Source: JAIQGF01 sp051006995 (GTDB lineage: Bacteria > Acidobacteriota > Terriglobia > Terriglobales > Acidobacteriaceae). From it: a DNA stretch of 64,000 bases. Both the position numbers and the translations under genes were made by a program. Location: contig JBPCSQ010000031.1 in assembly GCA_051006995.1 (NCBI GenBank), positions 62,001 through 126,000 on the forward strand, given 5' to 3'. Below, piece after piece: positions 7,880-16,009 of the stretch. The notes below the pieces were generated by a model, which was not told the DNA's origin, searched no databases, and saw nothing but the letters and a program-made list of their open reading frames with translations. Position 1 is the stretch's first letter. The number at the start of each line of letters is the position of its first letter.

Positions 7880-9256
7880 ATGGACAGCGCACTCTTCATT
7901 CATCGGTTGCACTTCGCATTCACCGTCACGTACCACTATTTGTTTCCTCAGTTGACGATGGGCTTGGCGCCGCTGATCGTCGCGCTCAAATCGCTCGCCC
8001 TGTGGAAGAACGACGACCGCTACAACCGGGCTGCCCGCTTCTGGGCCAAGATCTTCGGCATCAACTTCGTGCTCGGCGTGGTTACCGGCATTCCCATGGA
8101 ATTTCAGTTCGGCACCAACTGGGCGCATTTTTCCCAATGGGCCGGCGGCGTCATCGGGCAAACCCTCGCCATGGAAGGTGTGTTCGCCTTCTTCCTGGAG
8201 TCCACCTTCCTCGGGCTGTTCCTCTACGGTGAGAAGCGCTTGGGCCCGCGGCTGCACTGGTTCAGTGGCTTCATGGTCTTTGCCGGATCGTGGCTCTCGG
8301 GCTATTTCATTGTCGCCACCGACGCCTGGATGCAGCATCCCGTCGGCTACACGCGCATGCCTGACGGCAGCGTGCAACTGCGCAGCTTCTGGGAATTGGT
8401 TTTGAACCCTTGGGCCTGGTGGCAATATGCGCACAACATGAGCGGCGCCGTGATCACCGGCTCGTTTGTCATGGCAGCGCTCGGCGCCTTCTACTTGCTC
8501 AGCCGCAAGCATGAGAACCAGGCGAAGATCTTCATCCGTACCGGCGTAATCGCCGGCGTGATTTTCAGCATTCTGCAACTTTTCCCGACCGGCGATGGCC
8601 AGGGTCGCATGCTCGCTCGCCACCAGCCGGCAACGCTCGCGGGGATGGAAGCCCTATTCAAGACCGGACAAGGCGCCGACCTCATCATCCTCGGCCAGCC
8701 CGACGTCGAAAAGCAGAGGATCGACAATCCCCTCATCGTCCCCAGGATGCTCAGCTTCCTGACGTATCAGGCTTGGAACGCCGAGGTCAAAGGTCTGGAC
8801 GCTTTCCCGCCGCGGGATCGCCCCGAGAACGTCCCGCTGCTCTACTACAGCTACCACATCATGGTGGGACTCGGGACCATCTTCATCGCCGTGATGCTGA
8901 TCTCCGTTTTGTTGCTCTGGCGCAGGCGGCTTTTTGACGCCCGCTGGGCGCTCTGGATCCTGATGCTCAGTTTTCCGTTCCCCTACATCGCCAACATCGC
9001 CGGATGGATGACCGCCGAAGTCGGCCGCCAGCCCTGGCTGGTTTACGGCCTGCTCCGCACCGCCGACGGTTACTCAAAAATGGTCTCTACCGGCAACGCC
9101 ATGTTTACCCTGCTCGGGTTCATGGGCATGTATACCGTGCTCTCGTTCCTATTCCTCTTCCTCGTCCATCGCGAGATTGATCGCGGCCCCGAGGACTCGG
9201 CGCCGGCCCATGTCATTCCGCCAGTTGAAGAGCGCGAGCTCGTGGAGGTGAACTGA
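7880..9256 (+). CDS. cydA: Cytochrome bd ubiquinol oxidase subunit I
   Basis: A 458-residue, nine-helix membrane protein that binds hemes b558, b595 and d and oxidises quinol while reducing O2. His19 matches the b595 ligand position of the family. GQTLAMEGVFAFFLE holds the conserved Glu pair of the proton/heme region, YAHNMSG holds the b558 His, and GWMTAEVGRQPW holds the b558 Met and the GRQPW signature. The Q-loop (GDGQGRMLARHQPA and following) is short, as in the Bacillus or CIO-like branch. The stop overlaps the cydB start (ATGA at 9253-9258 region), so they are translationally coupled. Confidence 0.95.
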   Translation: MDSALFIHRLHFAFTVTYHYLFPQLTMGLAPLIVALKSLALWKNDDRYNRAARFWAKIFGINFVLGVVTGIPMEFQFGTNWAHFSQWAGGVIGQTLAMEGVFAFFLESTFLGLFLYGEKRLGPRLHWFSGFMVFAGSWLSGYFIVATDAWMQHPVGYTRMPDGSVQLRSFWELVLNPWAWWQYAHNMSGAVITGSFVMAALGAFYLLSRKHENQAKIFIRTGVIAGVIFSILQLFPTGDGQGRMLARHQPATLAGMEALFKTGQGADLIILGQPDVEKQRIDNPLIVPRMLSFLTYQAWNAEVKGLDAFPPRDRPENVPLLYYSYHIMVGLGTIFIAVMLISVLLLWRRRLFDARWALWILMLSFPFPYIANIAGWMTAEVGRQPWLVYGLLRTADGYSKMVSTGNAMFTLLGFMGMYTVLSFLFLFLVHREIDRGPEDSAPAHVIPPVEERELVEVN

Positions 9257-10299
9257 TGCCAACCCTCTGGTTCCTCATCGTCGCTCTGATGTTGGTCACC
9301 TACGTCATCCTCGACGGATTCGACATCGGCGCCGGCATCATTCACCTCATTGCCGGCCGCACCGACCGCGAGCGCCGCATCATCCTGCGCTCCATCGGGC
9401 CTGTGTGGGATGGCAATGAGGTCTGGCTCCTCGCCGCCGGCGGTACCCTTTACTTTGCCTTCCCTCTGCTCTATGCCTCCAGCTTCAGCGGCTTCTACCT
9501 GCCGTTGATGATGGTGCTGTGGCTCCTGATGCTCCGCGCCATCGGCATTGAATTCCGCACTCACCTGGAAAGTCCGGTTTGGCGCGCCTTCTTCGACGTC
9601 ATCTTCTCCGTCTCCAGCGTGCTGCTGGCCATCTTCTTCGGCGCGGCCCTCGGCAACGTGGTCCGCGGCGTTCCTCTCGACGAGCAGGGCTACTTCTTCG
9701 AGCCGCTCTGGACCAACTGGCTCATCGGCCCCGAGCCCGGCATTCTCGACTGGTTTACCGTCATGTCCGGTGTCGTCGCGCTGGTCACGCTGACTATTCA
9801 TGGCTCGCTTTACGTCGCGCATAAAACTGTCGACGACATCCGGCGCCGCGCCCGCCGTATCGCCCTTTGCGCCTGGCCCGCGCTGCTGATTCTCACCTTC
9901 GTCAGCCTCATGCTCACCATTCGGGTTCACCTCGACGCGGTGGACAACTACCGCCGCTGGCCCATCGGCCTGCTCATCCCCGTGCTTGTCTTCGGTAGCT
10001 TGGCGCTGATGCTGCACTTCCTCTGGGCTGGACGCGACAAGGCTGCCTTCCTCTGCTCCAGTGCCTACATCGCCGGCATGCTCGGCGGCGCGGCTTTCGG
10101 CATCTATCCCGATGTTCTTCCGGCGGCGATGAATAAAACCAACAGCCTGACCATCTACAACACTGCCGCCGCCCATCACGGCCTTTTCGTCGGGCTCGTC
10201 TGGTGGTCCATCGGAATCGTCATCGCCATCGCCTACTTCACTTTCATTTACCGCATGTTCAAGGGGAAAGTGGTGCTCGAACCCGGAGAAGGGCACTAA
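9256..10299 (+). CDS. cydB: Cytochrome bd ubiquinol oxidase subunit II
   Basis: A 347-residue membrane protein with about eight helices, the structural partner of CydA. The N-terminus (VILDGFDIGAG) and WDGNEVWLLAAGG are the family hallmarks. The ATG at 9256 shares a base with the cydA stop. No cydX- or cydDC-like gene follows. The tail (IYRMFKGKVVLEPGEGH) is cytoplasmic. Together with CydA it forms a high-affinity terminal oxidase suited to low oxygen. Confidence 0.95.
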   Translation: MPTLWFLIVALMLVTYVILDGFDIGAGIIHLIAGRTDRERRIILRSIGPVWDGNEVWLLAAGGTLYFAFPLLYASSFSGFYLPLMMVLWLLMLRAIGIEFRTHLESPVWRAFFDVIFSVSSVLLAIFFGAALGNVVRGVPLDEQGYFFEPLWTNWLIGPEPGILDWFTVMSGVVALVTLTIHGSLYVAHKTVDDIRRRARRIALCAWPALLILTFVSLMLTIRVHLDAVDNYRRWPIGLLIPVLVFGSLALMLHFLWAGRDKAAFLCSSAYIAGMLGGAAFGIYPDVLPAAMNKTNSLTIYNTAAAHHGLFVGLVWWSIGIVIAIAYFTFIYRMFKGKVVLEPGEGH

Positions 10300-10319
10300 A
10301 GGCGAGCCAGAAAACGAAC

Positions 10320-10402
10320 CTCTGCTCCTCTGTGCCCTCTGCGTTTGTGCACGTCACGCGAATCTTGCTGACCACCAGCCAATGGCCAATAGCCAACGGC
10401 GC
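10320..10402. repeat. Short reiterated words before mrp
   Basis: CCTCTGCTCCTCTGTGCCCTCTGCG (10318-10342) is a member of the CTCTGTG family seen at aguA. GCCAATGGCCAATAGCCAACGGC (10377-10400) is a separate self-similar word. Both lie between cydB and mrp and show no coding signal. Confidence 0.5.
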
Positions 10403-10443
10403 TCGTTATAATCAAGGATTAGTCCAGCACCCGAGGTTTTCCC

Positions 10444-11283
10444 TTGAGCCACATGCATGCGCAGCAACCAATGGGACCGCAGCCGCTGTCTGGAGTGGAC
10501 GCCATCATCGCCGTAGGTTCCGGGAAGGGCGGAGTGGGCAAGACCACTCTCTCCGTCAATTTGGCGCTTGCTCTGGCCAAACTCGGCCACAAGGTCGGCC
10601 TGCTCGACGCCGATGTCTACGGTCCCAACGTCCCGCTCATGCTCGGCTCCAGCTCTACCCCGCGCATCGTCGGTGACAATCGCATCGAGCCGCTGGAGCG
10701 CTATGGCGTCAAGGTCATCTCCGTCGGCTTCTTGAATCCGGGAGACAAGCCCCTCATCTGGCGCGGTCCCATGCTTCACCAAATGATTCGCGAGTTCATT
10801 CAACGTGTCGAATGGGGCAAGCTCGACTACCTCGTCGTGGACCTCCCGCCGGGCACCGGCGACGTCGCCATCTCCCTCATTCAGACGGTCCCGCTCACCG
10901 GCTCCATCGTCGTCTCCACTCCCTCCGACGTCTCGCTCCAGGACGCGCGCAAGGCCATTGAAATGTTCCGCCAGGTGAAGGTGGACATCGTCGGCCTGGT
11001 GGAGAACATGAGCCACTTCGTTTGCCCGCATTGCCATAACGAGATTGACATCTTCTCCAAGGGCGGCGGACTGCGCACCGCCGAGCAGTTCGGGCTCGCC
11101 TTCCTCGGCCAAATCGAGATTGATCCCGACATTCGCAAGGGTGGCGACATGGGCCATCCGGTGGCGCTCGAAGGTCCGGACTCGCCCCACGCCAAGTCGC
11201 TCTACGAGTTCACCCGGCGCGTCAAGGACCGCGTCCAGGAACTTCGCGCCTCCAGTTCCGAAAGCGTGATCCAGATTCAGTAA
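10444..11283 (+). CDS. mrp: Mrp/ApbC/NBP35-family iron-sulfur carrier ATPase
   Basis: A 279-residue deviant-Walker P-loop ATPase. GSGKGGVGKTT is at residues 25-35, the switch region is LLDADVYGPN, and the carrier site CPHC sits late in the protein (HFVCPHCHNEIDIF). The family binds a [4Fe-4S] cluster at the dimer interface and delivers it to apoproteins. The start is TTG at 10444, favoured by GAGG at 10433-10436 with 7-base spacing; the ATG at 10453 is too far from it. It sits between cydAB and pilA1. Confidence 0.9.
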   Translation: MSHMHAQQPMGPQPLSGVDAIIAVGSGKGGVGKTTLSVNLALALAKLGHKVGLLDADVYGPNVPLMLGSSSTPRIVGDNRIEPLERYGVKVISVGFLNPGDKPLIWRGPMLHQMIREFIQRVEWGKLDYLVVDLPPGTGDVAISLIQTVPLTGSIVVSTPSDVSLQDARKAIEMFRQVKVDIVGLVENMSHFVCPHCHNEIDIFSKGGGLRTAEQFGLAFLGQIEIDPDIRKGGDMGHPVALEGPDSPHAKSLYEFTRRVKDRVQELRASSSESVIQIQ

Positions 11284-11298
11284 CTCAGCGGCTCGTTC

Positions 11299-11312
11299 GG
11301 GGGAAGCATTGC
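11299..11312 (+). promoter_or_regulatory. Candidate sigma-54 promoter of pilA1
   Basis: GG-N10-GC with a consensus -12 box (CGGGGGAAGCATTGC) lies 77 bases before the pilA1 ATG. The -24 box is weak apart from GG. The second pilin copy has a similarly spaced GG-N10-GC site, and pilin genes in several phyla are sigma-54 dependent, which is the main support. Confidence 0.3.
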
Positions 11313-11388
11313 GGTAAACATCCAGAAACTCCCGCCCCTTTCTCCCATCCGTGATACTCTCCCAGCCCAGAACGGGGAGAGAGGGTAA

Positions 11389-11844
11389 ATGCGTAAACAA
11401 AAAGGTTTCTCGCTGATTGAGCTGCTGATTGTGGTGGCGATCATCTTGATCATCGCCGCGATCGCCATTCCTAACCTGCTGCGTTCGCGTATTGCCGCCA
11501 ATGAAGCTTCGGCGGTCGGTTCCGTTCGCACCATCAACACCGCGGAAGTCACCTATGCTTCCACCTATTCCAACAACGGTTTCGCCCTGCTCGGTAATCT
11601 GGGCGGCGCCGGTGGCGCGGCTACAGCGGCGGGTCTGATTGACGCCGTTCTGGCTAGCGGCGTGAAGAGCGGATATGTTCTGTCCGTTACCACCGCCGGC
11701 GGCACTCCGGCCACCACTTACACGGTGAACGGCGATCCGCAGAACTCCCAGACCGGTCAGCGGCACTTCTTCAGCGACCAGTCGGGCGTGATCCGGTTCA
11801 ACGTCAGCCAGCAGGCCAGCGCGAGCGACAGCCCGCTGCAGTAG
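11389..11844 (+). CDS. pilA: Type IV pilin-like protein, copy 1
   Basis: A 151-residue class III signal protein. The prepilin peptidase site follows Gly6 (MRKQKG/FSLIELLIVVAI), with the conserved Glu at mature position 5 and a 20-residue hydrophobic helix. The mature region is Gly/Ala/Ser/Thr-rich and ends in a Ser-rich tail. It is nearly identical to the copy at 62103 (two residue changes, Ala86/Asp and Val113/Ile). It is probably a major pilin or pseudopilin assembled at the inner membrane. An intrinsic terminator follows. No pilus assembly genes are in the window. Confidence 0.88.
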   Translation: MRKQKGFSLIELLIVVAIILIIAAIAIPNLLRSRIAANEASAVGSVRTINTAEVTYASTYSNNGFALLGNLGGAGGAATAAGLIDAVLASGVKSGYVLSVTTAGGTPATTYTVNGDPQNSQTGQRHFFSDQSGVIRFNVSQQASASDSPLQ

Positions 11845-11893
11845 GCCTTAACCAAAGTTTGGCGAAGTACCTGGGGGAGGGTACGAGCCAGGG

Positions 11894-11925
11894 AGCATCG
11901 GAGCAATCCGATGCTCTTTCTTTTT
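11894..11925 (+). terminator. Intrinsic terminator of pilA1
   Basis: AGCATCGGA, tetraloop GCAA, TCCGATGCT forms a perfect 9-bp stem followed by CTTTCTTTTT. The same terminator with one G-U change follows pilA2, so it was duplicated with the gene. Confidence 0.9.
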
Positions 11926-12051
11926 GAGGCGCTTTACGGGTGTGAGTGAAGCAGGAGCGGACCGGGAGCCCGCATCCGAGATCGGGACCGGCACCGGAAC
12001 ACTACTGCGGTTGTGCATACTTCCCGCTGCCCCCGCCATCTACAGTTCGTG

Positions 12052-12420
12052 ATGTCCGCTGCCGCCCCAATCCCTACCTGGCGCGCCATTCTGTCCGGGC
12101 GGTGCCCTCGTTGTCGTCGTGGGCCAATCTTTCGGGGCGGGCACTGGCGCGGCTTCCCACCGATGTACGTGGAGTGCCCCATCTGCGACCTGCGCTACAG
12201 CCGCGAGCCCGGATATTTCCTCGGCGCGATGTACATCAGCTATGGCCTGGCGCTGCCCATCATGGGGGGATTCGCCCTGCTGTTCTGGTGGCTCACCGAA
12301 TGGAAATGGTACTGGCTGCTGCTGGCGGGATTCCTGGCGATGCTGCCGCTGGCGCCGCTGACTACCACCTTCTCCCGCGTGCTTTGGATCTACCTCGACA
12401 GGACCGTCGACCCGGAATAG
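12052..12420 (+). CDS. DUF983 family membrane protein
   Basis: A 122-residue protein with a zinc-ribbon-like N-terminus (Cys18, Cys21, Cys42, Cys45 in GRCPRCRRG and VECPICDLRYS) followed by two transmembrane helices. This is the DUF983 layout, whose function is unknown; some members sit near cytochrome oxidase genes. The ATG at 12052 matches the usual start just before the first Cys pair; an upstream reading would add 13 residues. It stands alone after the pilA1 terminator. Confidence 0.8.
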   Translation: MSAAAPIPTWRAILSGRCPRCRRGPIFRGGHWRGFPPMYVECPICDLRYSREPGYFLGAMYISYGLALPIMGGFALLFWWLTEWKWYWLLLAGFLAMLPLAPLTTTFSRVLWIYLDRTVDPE

Positions 12421-12436
12421 CGCGGAAATAACCCGA

Positions 12437-12808
12437 TCAGGGCTTTACTCCGAGCCGCTGGTAGGCTTCCTCCAATGTCTGCACCACCACCAGGTTGGGG
12501 CGAGTTTCCTGCGCCATGGACTGATACTTGCCGGCGAGCTGGAATGCGATCTCTTGCGGCGCGACCACCACGTGTATTACCGCTTCGCGGTACAAGCTCT
12601 GGCGTTTGGCCAGCGACTGCAAGGCGATTTCGGAAACCGCGACTTTGGTGACGGCGGAGAAATCGGCAATCTCGGAAAAAGTCGGGTCGAAGAGCGGATC
12701 GGCCGTAAGGGCGGTATGGTGCCGCAGCAATTCCTGATCCGTCAGCTCGCCATAAAAGGTCGAGCAGACAAGACGGCGTTGCCGGTCAATTTTGATGACC
12801 GCAGGCAT
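12437..12808 (-). CDS. Hypothetical protein, SpoIIAA/STAS-like
   Basis: A 123-residue protein with alternating strands and helices. The N-terminus (IKIDRQRRLVCSTFYGELTDQELLRH) and the later FSEIADFSAVTKVAV resemble SpoIIAA-like or STAS-like domains, in which a short strand is followed by a turn with a functional residue. The family match is tentative. It faces the DUF983 gene convergently with 16 bases between stops. Its role is unknown. Confidence 0.6.
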   Translation of the reverse strand: MPAVIKIDRQRRLVCSTFYGELTDQELLRHHTALTADPLFDPTFSEIADFSAVTKVAVSEIALQSLAKRQSLYREAVIHVVVAPQEIAFQLAGKYQSMAQETRPNLVVVQTLEEAYQRLGVKP

Positions 12809-12905
12809 AGAAGGAGAAGGCTGGGAACAACTCTATCTTCCCATACTTTACGCGAATTGAGGAGAGTGCCCCCGAAAGTGGCGGCCAGGAACTCCCATGC
12901 GGCGG

Positions 12906-13223
12906 TTACAACAGCGAAGCCGGCTCCACGCCGTCAATCTCCATTCCCATGCCGTACTGCTCGCCGGCGGGCGCCATGCGCACGATTCGCCCGTGACAAC
13001 ACACCATGCCGTTGATCGGCAAACCGATGTCTTCGGGAACCATGAGCAGGATGTCAATGTCGCTGCCCACCTCGATCCTGGCCTCGCTAAAGAAGAATAG
13101 GCCGCGCTCGCTGATGTCCTTGGTGGAGGCAGCTATTTTCTGTTCGGCGCGCGCGATGGTCGCGCGGGCATCCAGAGGAATGCGCGGCTGCTGGCGCCGT
13201 TCGTTGGCAGGTTCGTCAGCCAT
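12906..13223 (-). CDS. PilZ domain protein
   Basis: A 105-residue single PilZ domain. The c-di-GMP-binding elements are RRQQPR near the start (RxxxR) and TKDISERGLFF in the middle (D-x-S-x-x-G). It is a probable cyclic di-GMP receptor that acts by protein contact, for example on motility or pili. I chose the ATG at 13223 rather than a GTG ten codons upstream. A second PilZ protein is encoded 250 bases away on the other strand. Confidence 0.85.
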   Translation of the reverse strand: MADEPANERRQQPRIPLDARATIARAEQKIAASTKDISERGLFFFSEARIEVGSDIDILLMVPEDIGLPINGMVCCHGRIVRMAPAGEQYGMGMEIDGVEPASLL

Positions 13224-13278
13224 GGTGGGCTCTTCAACTTTGAAGGGTAGCACTTCCCGGCGGTGCGGAGAAAAGGAA

Positions 13279-13355
13279 TGGCGCGCCCTGAGAGATTCGA
13301 ACTCCCGACCTTCTGGTTCGTAGCCAGACGCTCTATCCAGCTGAGCTAAGGGCGC
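13279..13355 (-). tRNA. tRNA-Arg (anticodon ACG)
   Basis: The minus strand folds into a full cloverleaf. The acceptor stem is GCGCCCT with AGGGCGC, discriminator G and encoded CCA (13279-13281). The anticodon arm is TCTGG, loop CTACGAA, CCAGA, giving anticodon ACG for CGU. The T arm contains GTTCGAATC. A34 is the substrate of TadA, which is encoded at 44412 in this window. Confidence 0.95.
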
Positions 13356-13467
13356 GCGCTCGTGCGGTGCGTTGATTATAGCGGAGCCGCCGCGACCCGC
13401 GCCAGCAACGCGCCGGAACCACGGCTGTTACTTGGCGGGCCGCCGCCCGACCCCTACCATCCCCATC

Positions 13468-14502
13468 ATGGCGACGCAATCGCTCCTGCTTTCCCGCGAC
13501 CCGGGCATTGTCGGCGTGCTATGTCCCATGCTCAACGAGCTGGGGCTGGACGCGGAAGTCTGCGCCGCTCCGTCCGAGGCGATCCATCTTCTCAGCACCC
13601 GCCGGTTTAATCCCGTTATCGTGGATTGCTCGCAGCCCGAGAGCGGCGGCTACCTGCTGCGCACGCTGCGCAAATCGCCGGAAACGCGTGACTGCATCGC
13701 CCTGGGCATCGTGAACCAAGACGCCCACCTGCGCGACGCATTCGCGCTCGGCGCCAATCTTGTCTTGCACAAACCGCTGGAAGCCGAAGAGACGGGACGC
13801 ATCCTGCGCACCGCCCGTTCTCTGGTCACGCGCATGCGCCGTCGCTTCCTGCGCCACGTGTTGCATGCTCTGGCGTACGTCCGCATGGACGGCTTGCACG
13901 ACACGCCCATGCTGCTCGACGTCAGCGAAGGCGGCTTAGCGGTGCAGGCGCTGGACGCGCTGGAAGAACGCCGCGCCTTCGCCATTCAATTTTTCCTTCC
14001 CGATGATCCCGAGCCGTACGAGGCGGTGGCTTCGGCGGTATGGAACGATGCTTCAGGGCGGGCCGGGCTGCGTTTCCTGGGAATGCCCGCCGCTGCCCGC
14101 GAGCGTCTGCGCGGGTGGCTCTCGCGCCGCGGGGCCGATGGTCCCGCCGACGTGGATCCCGTAGACGTACCCAACTGGCCGCAGGAGCGGATTCATTTCC
14201 CGGTACAACTGGCGCCGGCCGTACATTCCGCCCTCACCGTCATGATGGACCTGATGATCGTGGCGGCGGCGGTCGGATTGTTCGGCGCCATTTCATGGGT
14301 CATTACCGAGGAGTTCGCTCCCGGCGGAGTGGGCCTGACGGGTGCCCTGCTGCTGGGCTGCGTGTGCTGGCTGCTCTATCGGTATGTATTTTTCCGCAGC
14401 GTCAGCATGACCCCGGGCGGCCATATCGTGGCCACCGTCACCGACCGCGTGCTTGCCTGGATGTACAACCGCAAATTGGAGCAAGCGGCGGTCTACGAAT
14501 AA
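13468..14502 (+). CDS. Receiver-PilZ-transmembrane fusion protein
   Basis: A 344-residue protein. Residues 1-120 resemble a response-regulator receiver: the acidic acceptor position is VIVDCSQP and the conserved Lys is in LVLHKPL. Residues 130-225 form a PilZ-like domain (LLDVSEGGLAV). Residues 255-315 hold two transmembrane helices followed by a short cytoplasmic tail. It could join phosphorelay or c-di-GMP input to a membrane output. The ATG at 13468 avoids a 32-residue upstream extension with no domain. It is followed 27 bases later by rdgB. Confidence 0.72.
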   Translation: MATQSLLLSRDPGIVGVLCPMLNELGLDAEVCAAPSEAIHLLSTRRFNPVIVDCSQPESGGYLLRTLRKSPETRDCIALGIVNQDAHLRDAFALGANLVLHKPLEAEETGRILRTARSLVTRMRRRFLRHVLHALAYVRMDGLHDTPMLLDVSEGGLAVQALDALEERRAFAIQFFLPDDPEPYEAVASAVWNDASGRAGLRFLGMPAAARERLRGWLSRRGADGPADVDPVDVPNWPQERIHFPVQLAPAVHSALTVMMDLMIVAAAVGLFGAISWVITEEFAPGGVGLTGALLLGCVCWLLYRYVFFRSVSMTPGGHIVATVTDRVLAWMYNRKLEQAAVYE

Positions 14503-14529
14503 GCTGGTCTTCTGATACCCTGCGGGCGA

Positions 14530-15159
14530 ATGTCCCGCGTCCTGATTGCCACTTCCAATCCAGGCAAGCTACGCGATTTCCGCGCTGCGGCGGCGCCGTA
14601 TGGGATAGAGATCACGCCCGTGCCCGATTTCTCCGGTCTTCCCTCGGTCGTCGAGGATGGCGCGACGTTCGAGGAGAATGCCCGCAAAAAGGCCGACCAC
14701 TACAGCCGGTTTGCAAGCGGCGAGATGGTGCTGGCAGACGACTCCGGCCTGATGGTGGATGCGCTTGGCGGCGCGCCCGGCGTGCATTCGGCGCGCTACG
14801 CCGCCGGAACCGGCGAGCCCAATTCGTCCGATGCGGCCAATAATGCGCGCCTGCTGCACGAGACAGAGACCATTCCCGACGACCGGCGCTCCGCGCGATT
14901 CGTCTGCGTGATCGCAGCCGCGCGAGACGGCCGTTCTCTGGCTACGGTTCGCGGAGAAGCCCTCGGGCAGTTGCTTCGCGAGCCTCGCGGGAGCGGAGGC
15001 TTCGGGTACGACCCCCTCTTCTACTTCCCTTCCTTGGATAAGACTTTCGCGGAGCTATCGCCCGAAGAAAAAGCCACGGTAAGCCACCGTGGCGAGGCGT
15101 TTCGAAAGTTTCTGGACTGGTGCCTGGCCGCCGATCACTGGCCACGGACCACTACTTGA
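14530..15159 (+). CDS. rdgB: XTP/dITP pyrophosphatase (RdgB/HAM1)
   Basis: A 209-residue house-cleaning enzyme that hydrolyses non-canonical purine triphosphates (ITP, XTP, dITP) to monophosphates. The start ATSNPGKLRDF is the substrate-binding signature. ATFEENARKKA and ADDSGLMVDALGGAPGVHSARYA hold the catalytic and metal-binding Glu/Asp residues. GSGGFGYDPLF and the late SHRGEAF are also family marks. It is cytoplasmic. Its 3' end overlaps the convergent GAF gene by 8 bases. Confidence 0.95.
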   Translation: MSRVLIATSNPGKLRDFRAAAAPYGIEITPVPDFSGLPSVVEDGATFEENARKKADHYSRFASGEMVLADDSGLMVDALGGAPGVHSARYAAGTGEPNSSDAANNARLLHETETIPDDRRSARFVCVIAAARDGRSLATVRGEALGQLLREPRGSGGFGYDPLFYFPSLDKTFAELSPEEKATVSHRGEAFRKFLDWCLAADHWPRTTT

Positions 15160-15688
15160 AACACTTCACCAGAGATGTCGCGCAGGCTACGAGTTTCTGC
15201 AAATCGGCGGGCGTGAAGTCCGGCCCGGAGGCCGGCGCTGACGTTCCCTTCCTTGAGACCTGGATGACTCCGAGCGTGCCGGCGGTTCCCACAACCGGCG
15301 CCGACATCAGTTTTTGAATCACGTGCAGGTGCCGGTCGCCGTGTTCTCCAGAAGGGGCGGCCTTGTGGGTGCTCAATTCCACGGCTTCGAAAATGCTGGT
15401 GTGCTTGATCTGGGCGAAATTGTTGATCACTTCCGCGCGGCGCGTATTGGCGGTGCGCACCGCCACCGAGGTTGACGTATTCAGCGGAATGCTGCCCACG
15501 TTGTGCAGCTTCATCGGGTAGCAGAACACCAGGTTCTGCTTCTCGATGCGGAGAATGCCGACCTCGTCTTCCTTCACGCTGAATGCCTTCGCCAGTTCGT
15601 GCCCCAACTTCTCCGCGTTCTTCGGGCTCAATCCCTCGGCTTCGCATTCGGTAGCCAACTGCGCGAACGGCAGCGCCGGTGTCGCCAT
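15152..15688 (-). CDS. GAF-domain-like protein
   Basis: A 178-residue single-domain protein with the order expected for GAF: an N-terminal helix, a strand pair (EDEVGILRIEKQNLVFCYP), a loop with alternating polar and hydrophobic residues, and the closing strand GTAGTLGVIQVSRKG before a C-terminal helix. GAF domains bind small ligands, but this one lacks an output domain. The ATG at 15688 is preceded by GGAGAAGAAC. It converges with rdgB. Confidence 0.7.
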   Translation of the reverse strand: MATPALPFAQLATECEAEGLSPKNAEKLGHELAKAFSVKEDEVGILRIEKQNLVFCYPMKLHNVGSIPLNTSTSVAVRTANTRRAEVINNFAQIKHTSIFEAVELSTHKAAPSGEHGDRHLHVIQKLMSAPVVGTAGTLGVIQVSRKGTSAPASGPDFTPADLQKLVACATSLVKCFK

Positions 15689-15931
15689 GTTCTTCTCCTG
15701 GACCGGGGTCCTGGTTGGGTGGTGATCCGGGCGTCATTATATCGAGGGCGGGCGCGCGCACAAGCACCGGCGGAAAAATTCGGCGGGGGAGCGCGCCCAA
15801 TTCCGCGTATTTCCCGCTGGCGGAAGACGGCGGCGGCGATGTCACTTGCCCCAGTGATGGGGATACCCGCTGGTTCCGGCCAAACCCGAGGCCCCGGCGA
15901 TGACATCACAGCTGCATGTGAGCGCCGTTAC

Positions 15932-15960
15932 TTGACTTGGGTTAAGGGCGGGCCAATAAT
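15932..15960 (+). promoter_or_regulatory. Sigma-70-type promoter of sdhCAB
   Basis: TTGACT (15932-15937), a 17-base spacer and AATAAT (15955-15960) form a near-consensus housekeeping promoter. The predicted start is near 15967, giving a leader of about 43 bases. The ribosome binding site AAAGGAG (15996-16002) follows 7 bases before the GTG start of sdhC. Confidence 0.65.
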
Positions 15961-16009
15961 GATCGGTTCGTACTTGCATTTTTATCTTTATATATAAAGG
16001 AGCTGAACC

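Noticed and set aside
9070..10296. A long minus-strand open frame across cydA and cydB
   Set aside because: It is the antisense shadow of two clear membrane-protein genes; its translation is acidic low complexity with no domain.
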